Assembly (NCBI RefSeq): GCF_000316575.1
Contig: NC_019682.1
Location: 4,896,001-4,960,000 of the forward strand
Source: Calothrix sp. PCC 7507
Lineage (GTDB): Bacteria > Cyanobacteriota > Cyanobacteriia > Cyanobacteriales > Nostocaceae
DNA length: 64,000 nucleotides
Reading direction: 5' to 3'
A program made the translations under genes and the position numbers. The notes under the pieces were generated by a model, which had not been told where the DNA came from, ran no database searches, and saw nothing but the letters and a program-made list of their open reading frames with translations. This document shows, piece after piece, positions 19,469 through 28,412 of this stretch. The first letter of the stretch is position 1, and each line of letters opens with the position of its first letter.

Positions 19469-22400
19469 TTATCTTATTTGCGAACAGGCTTTTGCATCTT
19501 GAGCCTGAGACTTGCCACTAGGGCATAAAAAGTCCCAACTTTGGGCAGAAATTTCAATTCCTGGGTAAAGCTGTTTTGCCTTCTGATAATATTCGATGGC
19601 TTTCTTGATATATTTTTTCTGGTTTTGATCAATTGCTCTTTTGACATTATTGGGATTTTTATCCTTTAAAGGGTCTATTTGTTTGTTGCGTTCCTCTTGT
19701 GAATCAAAGTCGGGGTCTTGTTTGATTGCTGTATCAAAAGCATCGAAGGCTTCATCGAATTTTCTTTCGTATAGAGCTTTGATCTCTTTGGCTTCTTTAA
19801 GTTTTCTCTCTTGTATAGCTTTGATATGTTCTACTTCTTTAAGTTTTACCAGCTTTGCAGCTTTCAGCCCTTCTGTTAAGAGTTGAGCCGTAGCTGAAAG
19901 ATTAAGGGCATACAAGCGCCGTGCTTCTTTTTCGGGTACAATTCCTGAATTAGCAAAAGCAGAGTCTTGGGCGATCGCTGCTTTAAAAGCTGCGGCTGCT
20001 TCTTTGAGTTCTCCCTGCTTTGCGGCTTTCAATCCTTTTGCTAATTGTATGGAAGCCTCAGATAGATTTTCTGCTTCTTCCTTTGGTTCAAAATTAAAAG
20101 TCTGTCCTCGTTGTTTAGCTTCGTTGAATTTAGCGATCGCTCCTTCAGTATCTCCTTGACGTGCTAAATCTCTTCCCTGCTCAATCAGCAACTTAGCATC
20201 AACTTCTGGAACATTACAGAGATTGCGAACCTCTGCAGTTATGGAAGAATTGGTGCGTAGATAGTTACGTACTAAAGCACAACTCTCATCTAACAACTGA
20301 TCAAAATTCAAATTCCAAAGAATCACTCGACCGTCATCACTTGCAGAAGCAAGAGTTTGACCATCAGGACTAAACTTTACACTAGACACCACATCTGTGT
20401 GCTTGTTGATGGTATGCAATAAAGTCCCATTTCGACCCCACAAAATCACCTTTTTATCTGCACCCGCAGAAGCCAGAATTTTGCTATCAGGGCTGAAAGC
20501 TATATCAATAACTTTGTTTGTATGCCCGTACAGCGTTTTGATTAAATTCCCATTTAAATTCCACAATTTTATCGTACCATCCACACTAGCAGAGGCTAAG
20601 AGTTGACCATCTGGGCTAAAAGTAACCGCTTGAAGTAAATTTTGATGCCCTGCTAAATTTTTTTGAAACTTCCACGAAGTGCCCTCTTTCCTCCAAAGTT
20701 TAATAATGTTCTCTAAACCACCAGAAGCTAACAATTGACCATCGGGACTAAAACTGACGCTACGAACACCATTTGTATGCCCTGAAAGTGCTTGAATTTC
20801 AGTCAATGAATTTCCTTTGTATTCCCAAAGAATGACTTTATTATTAGCATCACCTGAAGCTAAAGTTTTTCCATCAGGGCTGAAACTAATGCTATAAAAA
20901 TCCGTACCTATATTTGGTGACGAAGCCAGAAATTCACCTTCTCGTCTCCAGATCTTGATAGTGCCATCCTTACTAGCAGACGCTAATGTTTGTCCATCAT
21001 GACTAAAACGAACTTGCCAAATCAATTCTTTATGTAATGAAATAGGAGATTTTTTATCCCATTTTTTGCTATTTTCATTCCAATTCCAAAGGTTAATATT
21101 ACGCTCTTTATTAATTTCAGACTGACCAGATGAAGCGATTGTTCTGCCATCAGGGCTAAAGCTGACACTCTTGATTTTTTCTTTTTCATGTCGCAGATAT
21201 TTCAGCTTACTATCGATATTCCAAAGCTTAACAGTTCCGTCATGGCTAGCTGAAGCTAAAGTTTGACCATCATCAGTGAACTTGATAGCTAATACTGGCC
21301 CGTCGTGACCTGACAACTCTAAGTTCTTTGGCTTTAATTCTTGATTTTGTGGTGGCTGACTGTCATAATTTGACCTCAAAAACCAAATTTTGACACTTTG
21401 ATCCGTACTTGCTGAGGCTAACAGATATTCACCAGATTGATTTGTTTTAGAGCTAAAGCTTAACCCTCGAATCTTATCTCCATGTCCACCATCATTTTTG
21501 TCAGGACTATCAATATATCCAAACAACTTCCCATTATTTACGTTCCAAAGCTTAATTGTGCGGTTGTCGCTAGCGGTCGCTAAAAATTTCCCATTAGGGC
21601 TAAAACTTACAGCCCAAATAGTACATCTTTTATCACTGCACTGCTCGGTAGGAATCTCTTTAAACTTGCTAGTAGCTAAGTTTAATAATCTGACAACACC
21701 ATCCTTAGACCCTGATATAGCCAATGTTTTTCCGTTAGGACTGAAACTCATGTCTAAAATCTGAAAGCCTACTTTGATGGTTTTGAGTAAGCTACCATCC
21801 AATGACCAAAACTTAATAGAACCATCTTTACTTGCTGATATTAAAGTTTTTCCATCTGGATTGAAAATTGCTCTATAAACTTCATTGCCATGCCCTAAAA
21901 ATGTTTGTAGAAGTTTGCCATCTGTGTTCCACAGCTTGACAGTACCATCACTGCTTGTAGAAGCAAACATTTTGCCATCTGGACTGAAGCTAAGACCACG
22001 AACATAACGGCTATGCCCGTGAATTGTTTGTAGTAACGTTCCATCTGAACTCCACAGTTTGATAGCACCATCTTCATCTCCCGACACAAGAGTCTTTCCA
22101 TCTGGGCTAAAACTAACATTGTCAATTTTCTTTCCATGACCTTTGAGACCGTTAATTTCTTTTAGGTCATAAATTGCTCGCCCAAGAGTAGCCACAACTC
22201 GAGTTCGGGTATCGGGACTGACGATAGCAAGTGGGTTTTTTAGGGCGTTAGCTGCTTTGATACTTTCCACCAGAGCCTCAACTCCCTTATTAGAGTTAGA
22301 GAGACGGTTTGAGTTTTCAGCCAATCTGATAATTCCATCATTTTGGTTACTATTCCATATCCAACCCAATGCTCCAAATAAGAGTGGTACTGTTACTCCA

Positions 22401-24817
22401 AGTACAACTCTATTCCTGAAAAGACGCTGCTTTTGTTTTCTAAGTTCTTCTTGTTCTCTTTGGCGCTCGCGTTCTTGTTCGGCTCTTTCTCTTTGAAGTT
22501 GCTCTTGTTCTCGTTGGCGTTCGCGTTCTCGTTCGGCTCTTTCTCTTTGAAGTTGCTCTTGTTCTCGTTGGCGTTCGCGTTCTCGTTCGGCTCTTTCTCT
22601 TTGCAGTTGCTCTTGTTCTCGTTGGCGTTCGCGTTCTCGTTCGGCTCTTTCTCTTTGGCGTTCTCTTTCTTCTATTTCTTGTTTTCTTTGAATACTTTTT
22701 TCAACAAATTCCTGTGCATCTTTGTCAAAAAACACACGAACAGGAGGCTCTTGGAGCGATTTGAGAAAGTTTTCTGCTTCTACCAGTTTTCCACCTGTTA
22801 GCAGATAGTCCTCAGCGCGATCTTTTGCTATCCATTCTTTCGCTTCAGCCTCAATTTTTCGCTCTTTGCGGATATCATTTCGACTATTCTCTAACCATTG
22901 ACGCAACTTATCCCAATGGCGAATTAGTGCTTCGTGAGCAACGTCTACAAATTCCATTCCCTTTGAGGAGTCTCCCTTTTCGACCATTGCGCTGGTGACG
23001 AGTAACCTGACTTCGTGACCTACAAGTTTCTGGATGACTTGCTCGACCACTTTGGGGTCAGAATTGGAGTCTAACAAATCTTGCTTTCGTACTCGTCTGC
23101 GGGTATCTTCAGTACCTTCACCTAGCTGGGTGAGTTCTAAAAATATTTTTTGGGCTATCTCTTGTTCTTTGTCTGAGAACTCATCGAAAACTTCATTGGC
23201 TCGGTTTTGTAAGGCTCCTCGGATGCCACCTAGATTAGCATAAGCTTTCACTGTTAGGCGATCGCTCTGGCGTTGGTTCCACAATGTCCATAAAGTATAT
23301 TGCAGCAGCGGTAACATTCCCGGCGACTCAGCGACATCAGCAATCATTTGAGTGACTAGTTCCGGTTCAATCTCTAAACCCACTTTTTCAGCAGGTTTCA
23401 AAATCGCTTCTTTTAACTCTTTTACCTCCATTGATTTGACAATGACTTGATGGTTTTGAATCTTCTGAGCCAAACCACTATATTCAACACACTTACTAAA
23501 AAAGTCCGCCCGCATAGTTATGACTAGATAGAACTTATCACCTAAAAGCTCTAAAGCACCTAGCAGACAGTCAAAAAATTGCTTTCGTTCTTGAATATCG
23601 TCGCAGAGAGTAAAAGCCTCTTCAAACTGATCCACCATCAGCATGACGGGCTTTTGAATAGCTGTAATTAACTGTCTTAAACCATCTGCACCTTTGGCAA
23701 TTAATTCTTCAGCTTGAGCTAGCTGTAAACCTTTTGCAGTATCTGATAATCCTGAATCTACAAATGCTAATGCTAAATTTTGCAAAGGGTTAACGTCTGG
23801 GCGAAAATCTTTGAACTGCCAAGTATTGCTACCCGATAATCGCTGTCCTAACTTTAATTGATAAAGTAAACCCGCTCTCACAACACTAGACTTTCCACTT
23901 CCTGATGCTCCCAATACAGCTAAGAAATTACCAGAGCGCAGTGTGTTTAACAACTCGTCAATTAACTCTGTTCGCCCATAGAAATACTTTGCATCTTCAT
24001 GATTACAGTCAAAGTGAGTCAAACCCTTGTAAGGACAAATGGCTTGTTCTGATTTAGTCCCAACTTCTTCTGTAGTTACTACATATCTCTTGGTGAGGTT
24101 GATTACTTCACCAGAGTTGTAATAAACTGGGGTTTGGGGAAAAAAGTTGCGTTTCTGACTCAGTAAATCTATTAAACGGTAGTTAGTCACCCATCCTTCT
24201 TGGGTAGGTTCTAGTCCTTCTAGCAGTATTTTAGTAAGTACGCTGTGTGCTTTACCAATTTCTTGATAAGCAGTCTGGGAATCACGACAAGCAGCAATAA
24301 AGCATCTGTCTCGCACTTTTCCCTTGTTTCCAGGATTTGCCTCAGCATCAAAATTTAGCAATTCTCCGCTATGGCAGCAATCTAAAATGATAATCTGCTG
24401 TGGAATCTCGCTTTTTTGGAGAAGTTCCTGCAACCATCTCAGAGATAAGCCGTATTGACCATTTTCTTGATTAAAATCAGTGGTTGCTAAAAATCCTTCT
24501 CTCAAACCTTTGTCTTTAACCCACCCATGTCCAGAAAAATACAGTAGCGCTGTTTCTGGCAATTGTTTGCTTTCTGGCTTAAACAGTTGGGTTATTGCTG
24601 TTTCCAGATCAACGAAATTCACGGGATTTGATGCATGAACGCGAATCGTCTTATCTTTTTTCAACCCAATTGCAGGTAATCGCGTTACGTTAAATTCTCC
24701 ATACTCTTCTAACAGTTTTGCGATCGCTTCCGCATCTTGTGCAGCTGCTGTTAGTGGAGATAGTTTAGACGAGCTCGGATAAGAATTAATACCGACTACC
24801 AATGCATCCCGGCTCAT
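19469..24817 (-). CDS. Caspase-STAND NTPase-WD40-TPR giant protein (orthocaspase type)
   Basis: I use ATG 24817 (AGGGG 8 bases upstream) rather than GTG 24826, giving 1782 residues. Domain order: peptidase C14/caspase p20 fold (about 1-235) with H97 in YFSGHGW and C148 in DCCHSG; nSTAND1-type NTPase (about 265-690) opening with CPYKGLTHFD..FYGR, P-loop GASGSGKSS near 302 and Walker B-like MLMVDQFEEAF; a highly charged coiled coil of 18-residue repeats (about 710-793); a hydrophobic helix (about 804-824); fourteen WD40 repeats, enough for two seven-bladed propellers (about 890-1510); and a Lys/Ala-rich TPR-like tail. The architecture is that of NLR-like signal-triggered caspases. The trigger and substrate are unknown. 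It is divergent from a Trypco1 gene with 131 bases between the start codons. Confidence 0.92.
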   Translation of the reverse strand: MSRDALVVGINSYPSSSKLSPLTAAAQDAEAIAKLLEEYGEFNVTRLPAIGLKKDKTIRVHASNPVNFVDLETAITQLFKPESKQLPETALLYFSGHGWVKDKGLREGFLATTDFNQENGQYGLSLRWLQELLQKSEIPQQIIILDCCHSGELLNFDAEANPGNKGKVRDRCFIAACRDSQTAYQEIGKAHSVLTKILLEGLEPTQEGWVTNYRLIDLLSQKRNFFPQTPVYYNSGEVINLTKRYVVTTEEVGTKSEQAICPYKGLTHFDCNHEDAKYFYGRTELIDELLNTLRSGNFLAVLGASGSGKSSVVRAGLLYQLKLGQRLSGSNTWQFKDFRPDVNPLQNLALAFVDSGLSDTAKGLQLAQAEELIAKGADGLRQLITAIQKPVMLMVDQFEEAFTLCDDIQERKQFFDCLLGALELLGDKFYLVITMRADFFSKCVEYSGLAQKIQNHQVIVKSMEVKELKEAILKPAEKVGLEIEPELVTQMIADVAESPGMLPLLQYTLWTLWNQRQSDRLTVKAYANLGGIRGALQNRANEVFDEFSDKEQEIAQKIFLELTQLGEGTEDTRRRVRKQDLLDSNSDPKVVEQVIQKLVGHEVRLLVTSAMVEKGDSSKGMEFVDVAHEALIRHWDKLRQWLENSRNDIRKERKIEAEAKEWIAKDRAEDYLLTGGKLVEAENFLKSLQEPPVRVFFDKDAQEFVEKSIQRKQEIEERERQRERAERERERQREQEQLQRERAERERERQREQEQLQRERAERERERQREQEQLQRERAEQERERQREQEELRKQKQRLFRNRVVLGVTVPLLFGALGWIWNSNQNDGIIRLAENSNRLSNSNKGVEALVESIKAANALKNPLAIVSPDTRTRVVATLGRAIYDLKEINGLKGHGKKIDNVSFSPDGKTLVSGDEDGAIKLWSSDGTLLQTIHGHSRYVRGLSFSPDGKMFASTSSDGTVKLWNTDGKLLQTFLGHGNEVYRAIFNPDGKTLISASKDGSIKFWSLDGSLLKTIKVGFQILDMSFSPNGKTLAISGSKDGVVRLLNLATSKFKEIPTEQCSDKRCTIWAVSFSPNGKFLATASDNRTIKLWNVNNGKLFGYIDSPDKNDGGHGDKIRGLSFSSKTNQSGEYLLASASTDQSVKIWFLRSNYDSQPPQNQELKPKNLELSGHDGPVLAIKFTDDGQTLASASHDGTVKLWNIDSKLKYLRHEKEKIKSVSFSPDGRTIASSGQSEINKERNINLWNWNENSKKWDKKSPISLHKELIWQVRFSHDGQTLASASKDGTIKIWRREGEFLASSPNIGTDFYSISFSPDGKTLASGDANNKVILWEYKGNSLTEIQALSGHTNGVRSVSFSPDGQLLASGGLENIIKLWRKEGTSWKFQKNLAGHQNLLQAVTFSPDGQLLASASVDGTIKLWNLNGNLIKTLYGHTNKVIDIAFSPDSKILASAGADKKVILWGRNGTLLHTINKHTDVVSSVKFSPDGQTLASASDDGRVILWNLNFDQLLDESCALVRNYLRTNSSITAEVRNLCNVPEVDAKLLIEQGRDLARQGDTEGAIAKFNEAKQRGQTFNFEPKEEAENLSEASIQLAKGLKAAKQGELKEAAAAFKAAIAQDSAFANSGIVPEKEARRLYALNLSATAQLLTEGLKAAKLVKLKEVEHIKAIQERKLKEAKEIKALYERKFDEAFDAFDTAIKQDPDFDSQEERNKQIDPLKDKNPNNVKRAIDQNQKKYIKKAIEYYQKAKQLYPGIEISAQSWDFLCPSGKSQAQDAKACSQIR
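22440..22675. repeat. 54-bp tandem repeat encoding the charged coiled coil
   Basis: Repeating units translate as ERQREQEQLQRERAERER, period 18 residues. The middle units are nearly identical at DNA level. The long plus-strand open frame over this region (about 22433-22801) is only the antisense of this repeat. Confidence 0.88.
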
Positions 24818-24948
24818 AGCACGCACCCCTAAGATAACTACTGATCAGCATTATTACTTAGGTGCTACAAAACCTCAACTCAATTTTCCGGAGACAGTTA
24901 TGTAAAAAATGTGGTAATTACTTAGTTATTCATTCTTGGGAGTTAATC

Positions 24949-25350
24949 ATGACGAAGCTTACACCTATTAAGCTAGATGACAACACAATTATCTATATCG
25001 AAGCTAGCGAAGATGTGGAATTTACTTTAGTCAACCCAGAAACAACTTCCGAAGAAGAAGATGAGGAGGAAGAAGCACTAGTTGGTAAAGGAATGAGTCC
25101 CGTGGAAATACGGCAAAAAATGATCCAAAATTTTCAGGTAATTCACTCCACAATTCAAGCTTATACTGTTTCCTCCTTAAATGCATTTAAGCAAATTCCG
25201 ATTTCTAACGTAGATAAAGTTACTTTAGAGTTTGGCATTGAATTAGGTGGAGAAGCTGGTATTCCATATGTAACAAAAGGCACTGCTAAAAGTAATATGA
25301 AGATTACTGTGGAGTGTTCTTTTCCTGAAAATAAACTGGGAATAAAATAA
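24949..25350 (+). CDS. Trypco1 / CU044_2847-type small protein
   Basis: The start is ATG 24949 (GGGAG 6 bases upstream), giving 133 residues; the upstream in-frame ATG at 24862 would add a Cys-rich, non-conserved leader. The N-terminal strand motif TPIKLDDNTIIYIEA is followed by an acidic linker (EEEDEEEEA), a helix, and a C-terminal beta segment VTLEFGIELGGEAG..VTKGTAKSNMKITVE. The opening LDD.T..Y.E and the closing EFG..L..EAG pattern are those of the trypsin-co-occurring domain 1 family. Such proteins are encoded beside proteases and STAND/effector genes in predicted bacterial conflict systems. It is divergent from the caspase-STAND gene, which fits. Its molecular role is not established. 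Confidence 0.75.
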   Translation: MTKLTPIKLDDNTIIYIEASEDVEFTLVNPETTSEEEDEEEEALVGKGMSPVEIRQKMIQNFQVIHSTIQAYTVSSLNAFKQIPISNVDKVTLEFGIELGGEAGIPYVTKGTAKSNMKITVECSFPENKLGIK

Positions 25351-25458
25351 GTGCTTTCAGCTACAATTTAGCTATTTTTGATTTGGACAAAGTGACCCCG
25401 ATGTTGAGGATTGGGAAGTATTCCGTCTTCCATCCTCAATCTATTGACTTAATTAAAC

Positions 25459-25472
25459 AGTGTATATACACT
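25459..25472. promoter_or_regulatory. Palindromic operator upstream of the MarR gene
   Basis: AGTGTATATACACT, a perfect 14-bp palindrome ending 6 bases before the MarR ATG. The 12-bp core recurs at 25945-25956. Autoregulation by the MarR protein is the simple reading. The site would overlap the promoter or the ribosome binding region. Confidence 0.7.
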
Positions 25473-25478
25473 TAAAAT

Positions 25479-25928
25479 ATGCAAAATCAATCAGCCCAAC
25501 TTAAAAAAGTTAGCACTACCTGCACCTGCTTTCATCTCCGCAAAGCATCTCGCATAGTTACACAAATTTTTGAGGAGGTGTTGCAACCTAGTGGGGTGTT
25601 AGCGAATCAGTTTACCCTTTTGACTGCAATTAGCATAGCTGGCTCGGTAACAATTACGCACCTCGCCCAAGAACTAGTTATGGATCGAACCACTCTAACA
25701 CGTAACCTCAAGCCGCTGGTCAAACAGGGGTTTATTCAAATTCAGCCAGGACAGGATCAACGGGTACGGGTTGTGAGTCTCACCGCAGCAGGACAAGCCG
25801 CTTTGACAAAAGCATTACCGTTGTGGGAGATAGCACAAAACTGCGTCATCGAGCAATTGGGAACAGACAAATGGAGCTTATTGTTATCTGGGTTGTCTGA
25901 TACTGTCGCCTTGCTGCGTAATAGCTAA
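25479..25928 (+). CDS. MarR-family transcriptional regulator
   Basis: 149 residues. An N-terminal dimerisation helix carries Cys residues (TTCTCFHLRKASR). The winged helix-turn-helix core at about 55-100 includes VTITHLAQELVMDRTTLTRNLKPLV and the wing GFIQIQPGQDQRVRVVSLTAAG. The Cys pair C16/C18 could be redox-sensing, as in OhrR-type MarR proteins, but this is inference. The gene is followed by the 4Fe-4S/SCP2 gene 48 bases later. Identical palindromes before both genes strongly suggest that it represses itself and that neighbour. Confidence 0.9.
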   Translation: MQNQSAQLKKVSTTCTCFHLRKASRIVTQIFEEVLQPSGVLANQFTLLTAISIAGSVTITHLAQELVMDRTTLTRNLKPLVKQGFIQIQPGQDQRVRVVSLTAAGQAALTKALPLWEIAQNCVIEQLGTDKWSLLLSGLSDTVALLRNS

Positions 25929-25944
25929 TTTTTTTGAGTAAAGC

Positions 25945-25956
25945 GTGTATATACAC
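25945..25956. promoter_or_regulatory. Second copy of the MarR-type palindrome
   Basis: GTGTATATACAC lies between the MarR stop and the ATG at 25977, so the downstream gene has its own operator and perhaps its own promoter. Confidence 0.7.
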
Positions 25957-25976
25957 ATATTTAATTGAAGAGAAGT

Positions 25977-27317
25977 ATGTCTAAATTTGATGATCATCCG
26001 ACAGTGAAAAAGTTTCGTGAGCAGAATGTTCTGGACAGTACGAAAGTAGCTTCGCTGTTAGATGCGGATTGGCTACGCGATTTGTGTTTAGAGGCTGGAG
26101 CTGATGACGTTGGTTTTGTGGAGATAGACAGACTAGAAATTGCTGATCAACGCCAAGAGATTTTGAAGGCTTTCCCGCCGACAAAGACACTAATTAGCTT
26201 TGTGTGTCGAATGAACCGGGAAAATGTGCGATCGCCAGCGCGATCGGTAGCTAACCAAGAGTTTCATACTACAGGCGATGAAGTCAATCAAATTGGGCGG
26301 GAGATTGTTGCAACACTTGAGAAACAGGGTATTCGCGCCTTAAACCCAGCAATGGGGTTTCCAATGGAAATGGATCGGTTTCCTGGGAAAATTTGGGTTG
26401 TTTCCCATAAACCCGTAGCAGTAGCAGCAGGTTTGGGACATATGGGAATTCATCGCAACGTTATACATCCCAAATTTGGCAACTTCATACTATTAGGAAC
26501 AATTTTAATAGATGCAAAAGTGAGCGCACATCACCAACCAATTGACTATAACCCTTGCTTGGAATGCAAACTGTGTGTAGTCGCCTGTCCAGTGGGAGCT
26601 ATTGGTGCAGATGGTCATTTCAATTTCTCCGCTTGTTACACCCACAACTATCGAGAGTTTATGGGAGGCTTTACCGACTGGGTAGAAGACATTACCGAGA
26701 GTAATAATGCCCGTGAATATCGTCAAAAAGTGAATGATTCAGAATCAGCCTCAATGTGGCAAAGTCTGGCTTTTAAGTCCAACTATAAAGCCGCTTATTG
26801 CGTGGCTGCTTGTCCAGCAGGAGAAGATGTAATTGGGCAATTTTTAAAGAATAAAACAGGCTTTGTGCAGGAAGTAGTTAAACCCCTGCAAGATAAAGCA
26901 GAAACTATCTATGTTGTTCCTGGTTCCGATGCTCAAGACTATGTAGCGCGTCGGTTCCCTCATAAACAAGTCAAGCAAGTCAGCAATGGGATTCGCCCTA
27001 ATTCTATTCAGGGTTTTCTGTTCGGATTACCTTTATTGTTTCAACGCCAGCAATCAACGGGTTTGGATGCTACCTATCACTTCACATTCACTGGTAAGGA
27101 AGAAAAGAAAGCAACAGTGATCATTAGGGAACAGACAGTTGAGGTGAGGGATGGACATATGGGAACAGCCAATATTCATGTGACTGCTGATAGCCAAACT
27201 TGGTTAGGTTTTCTGGCTAAAGAACAAAATATTATTTGGGCTTTGATCAGGAGGAAGATTCAGGTCAAAGGCGCATTAAGTTTGCTATTAGCTTTTGGCA
27301 GATGCTTTCCATCTTGA
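25977..27317 (+). CDS. 4Fe-4S protein resembling epoxyqueuosine reductase, fused to an SCP2-like domain
   Basis: The start is ATG 25977 rather than TTG 25965. About 446 residues. The N-terminal two thirds resemble QueG-type corrinoid/iron-sulphur reductases: GADDVGFVEIDR, a central PAVAAGLGHMGIHRNVIHPKFG-like substrate loop, and the cluster motif CLECKLCVVACPVGAIG. A second Cys pair is CVAACPAG (about residue 280). The last 100 residues (STGLDATYHFTFTG...IHVTADSQTWLGFLA) resemble an SCP2 sterol-carrier domain. Similar fusions are annotated as 4Fe-4S/SCP2 proteins. The reaction is unknown; a redox enzyme acting on a hydrophobic substrate is inference. Control by the adjacent MarR is likely. 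Confidence 0.8.
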   Translation: MSKFDDHPTVKKFREQNVLDSTKVASLLDADWLRDLCLEAGADDVGFVEIDRLEIADQRQEILKAFPPTKTLISFVCRMNRENVRSPARSVANQEFHTTGDEVNQIGREIVATLEKQGIRALNPAMGFPMEMDRFPGKIWVVSHKPVAVAAGLGHMGIHRNVIHPKFGNFILLGTILIDAKVSAHHQPIDYNPCLECKLCVVACPVGAIGADGHFNFSACYTHNYREFMGGFTDWVEDITESNNAREYRQKVNDSESASMWQSLAFKSNYKAAYCVAACPAGEDVIGQFLKNKTGFVQEVVKPLQDKAETIYVVPGSDAQDYVARRFPHKQVKQVSNGIRPNSIQGFLFGLPLLFQRQQSTGLDATYHFTFTGKEEKKATVIIREQTVEVRDGHMGTANIHVTADSQTWLGFLAKEQNIIWALIRRKIQVKGALSLLLAFGRCFPS

Positions 27318-27424
27318 GTTGGAGTATGGCGCTTCTCACTTCGATTAAATGCAATCCAGGGCGGGAAAACCCCACTCCTTGTATCTACAGGCTTTGCGGT
27401 TAAAAAAACGTCTAAAATTTAATC

Positions 27425-27576
27425 ATGTCAGACGCTAATTTTACTGCTCCTGTGTCTTCAGAATTTCTCCACTTAGAACTATTATAATGATCGCCTGCAT
27501 TCGTAATAGTCTCCGCCCTGGACAACAACAAATGGCAGATTGGTACGCTGGTCTTTGCAGACATTATCAAATATAG
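27425..27576 (+). pseudogene. N-terminal fragment of a UvrD/PcrA-like helicase
   Basis: A first frame from ATG 27425 gives MSDANFTAPVSSEFLHLELL and stops. A second frame from 27487 gives MIACIRNSLRPGQQQMADW and stops at 27574. RPGQQQMADW is the text that precedes the Walker A motif in cyanobacterial UvrD-type helicases, and the following P-loop is absent. So this is a frameshifted stub whose remainder has been lost. The adjacent 27318-27424 holds a family B palindromic repeat. Confidence 0.5.
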
Positions 27577-27593
27577 AGCAGATTATATCAATT

Positions 27594-28196
27594 TTAACCT
27601 TCCCGCACCATCCAAACCAACATTCCCAATAGTATTTCTACTGGTGGAACAGTATAATCGTTTAAATCAATGCTTAGTGTTTGCCCTGATAATTTCAAAA
27701 ATCGCCAAGCTGTACCGCTGCTGATGCTGCCATAAATTGTCTTAATTGGTATATTATTGATTTCGTTGAATTTTTGTGCGGCAATCATTTCTGCTGCACA
27801 TTGCCCTAAACCGGGTTTTAAATCACCTTTTTTCGCTTCAATAATCACAATGACAGGAGCTTCAATAAATATTTGTTCGGGTGAACGGCTAATTAAAAAA
27901 TCACATACTCCACTTAAGCCTAGCTCTGATGCGACGGTAAAATCTTCACCCGAAAAAAAGCTGACTTTGCGTTCAAGAATTTTCCGAACTTCTACGAGGA
28001 TTGGACTAATAATTAATTCTGAGCGAGCTTTTTCTGAACCAGTTGCTGTTGCTAGTGGTAGTCCTTCGCTTAGTGCTTCTTTGAGGTAAAAGCTAGGTTC
28101 TATGGATTGCGTTTCTGGTAAAAACCGTCCATTTTCAACCGTAGTTAAGTTAAAGTCGCTTTTGACTTTTGACAGTGAGAAGTCACTATAAGACAT
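27594..28196 (-). CDS. Conserved cyanobacterial protein with a PD-(D/E)XK-like core
   Basis: 200 residues, no signal peptide. The middle contains LGLSGVCDFLIS followed by VIVIIEAKKGDLKPGLGQCAAEM. An Asp at the end of a strand followed some 20 residues later by E-x-K is the PD-(D/E)XK nuclease arrangement. It resembles the N-terminal nuclease-like domain of restriction R subunits but has no helicase part. The function is unknown. The gene stands alone, 17 bases after a helicase stub on the other strand. Confidence 0.6.
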   Translation of the reverse strand: MSYSDFSLSKVKSDFNLTTVENGRFLPETQSIEPSFYLKEALSEGLPLATATGSEKARSELIISPILVEVRKILERKVSFFSGEDFTVASELGLSGVCDFLISRSPEQIFIEAPVIVIIEAKKGDLKPGLGQCAAEMIAAQKFNEINNIPIKTIYGSISSGTAWRFLKLSGQTLSIDLNDYTVPPVEILLGMLVWMVREG

Positions 28197-28356
28197 GATA
28201 AATATGATTAAATATTAATCGATGGGTATTGATCCTATCGCGTTTATAGGTGTTGTGTTGAGAATGGGATCAACAAGAGCGATCGCCTTCTCCAAATCCT
28301 AGTGGCAAAGAGGCGGCGATCTAATTATAAAAATAATTAGTAAATAGATGTATGAG

Positions 28357-28385
28357 AACCCCGATTTCCTGGAGAAGTCGGGGTT
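28357..28385. repeat. Hairpin repeat, family A copy 2
   Basis: AACCCCGA (28357-28364) pairs with TCGGGGTT (28378-28385). It lies 28 bases beyond the stop of the Rpn-type gene, so it could end that transcript, although only a short T-run (TTTT on the plus side) is present. Confidence 0.65.
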
Positions 28386-28412
28386 TTGAGACTCTTTTGG
28401 TGTATCATGAAC

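Noticed and set aside
22433-22801. Plus-strand Phe/Leu-rich 122-codon frame
   Set aside because: Antisense of the RERERQREQ coiled-coil repeat.
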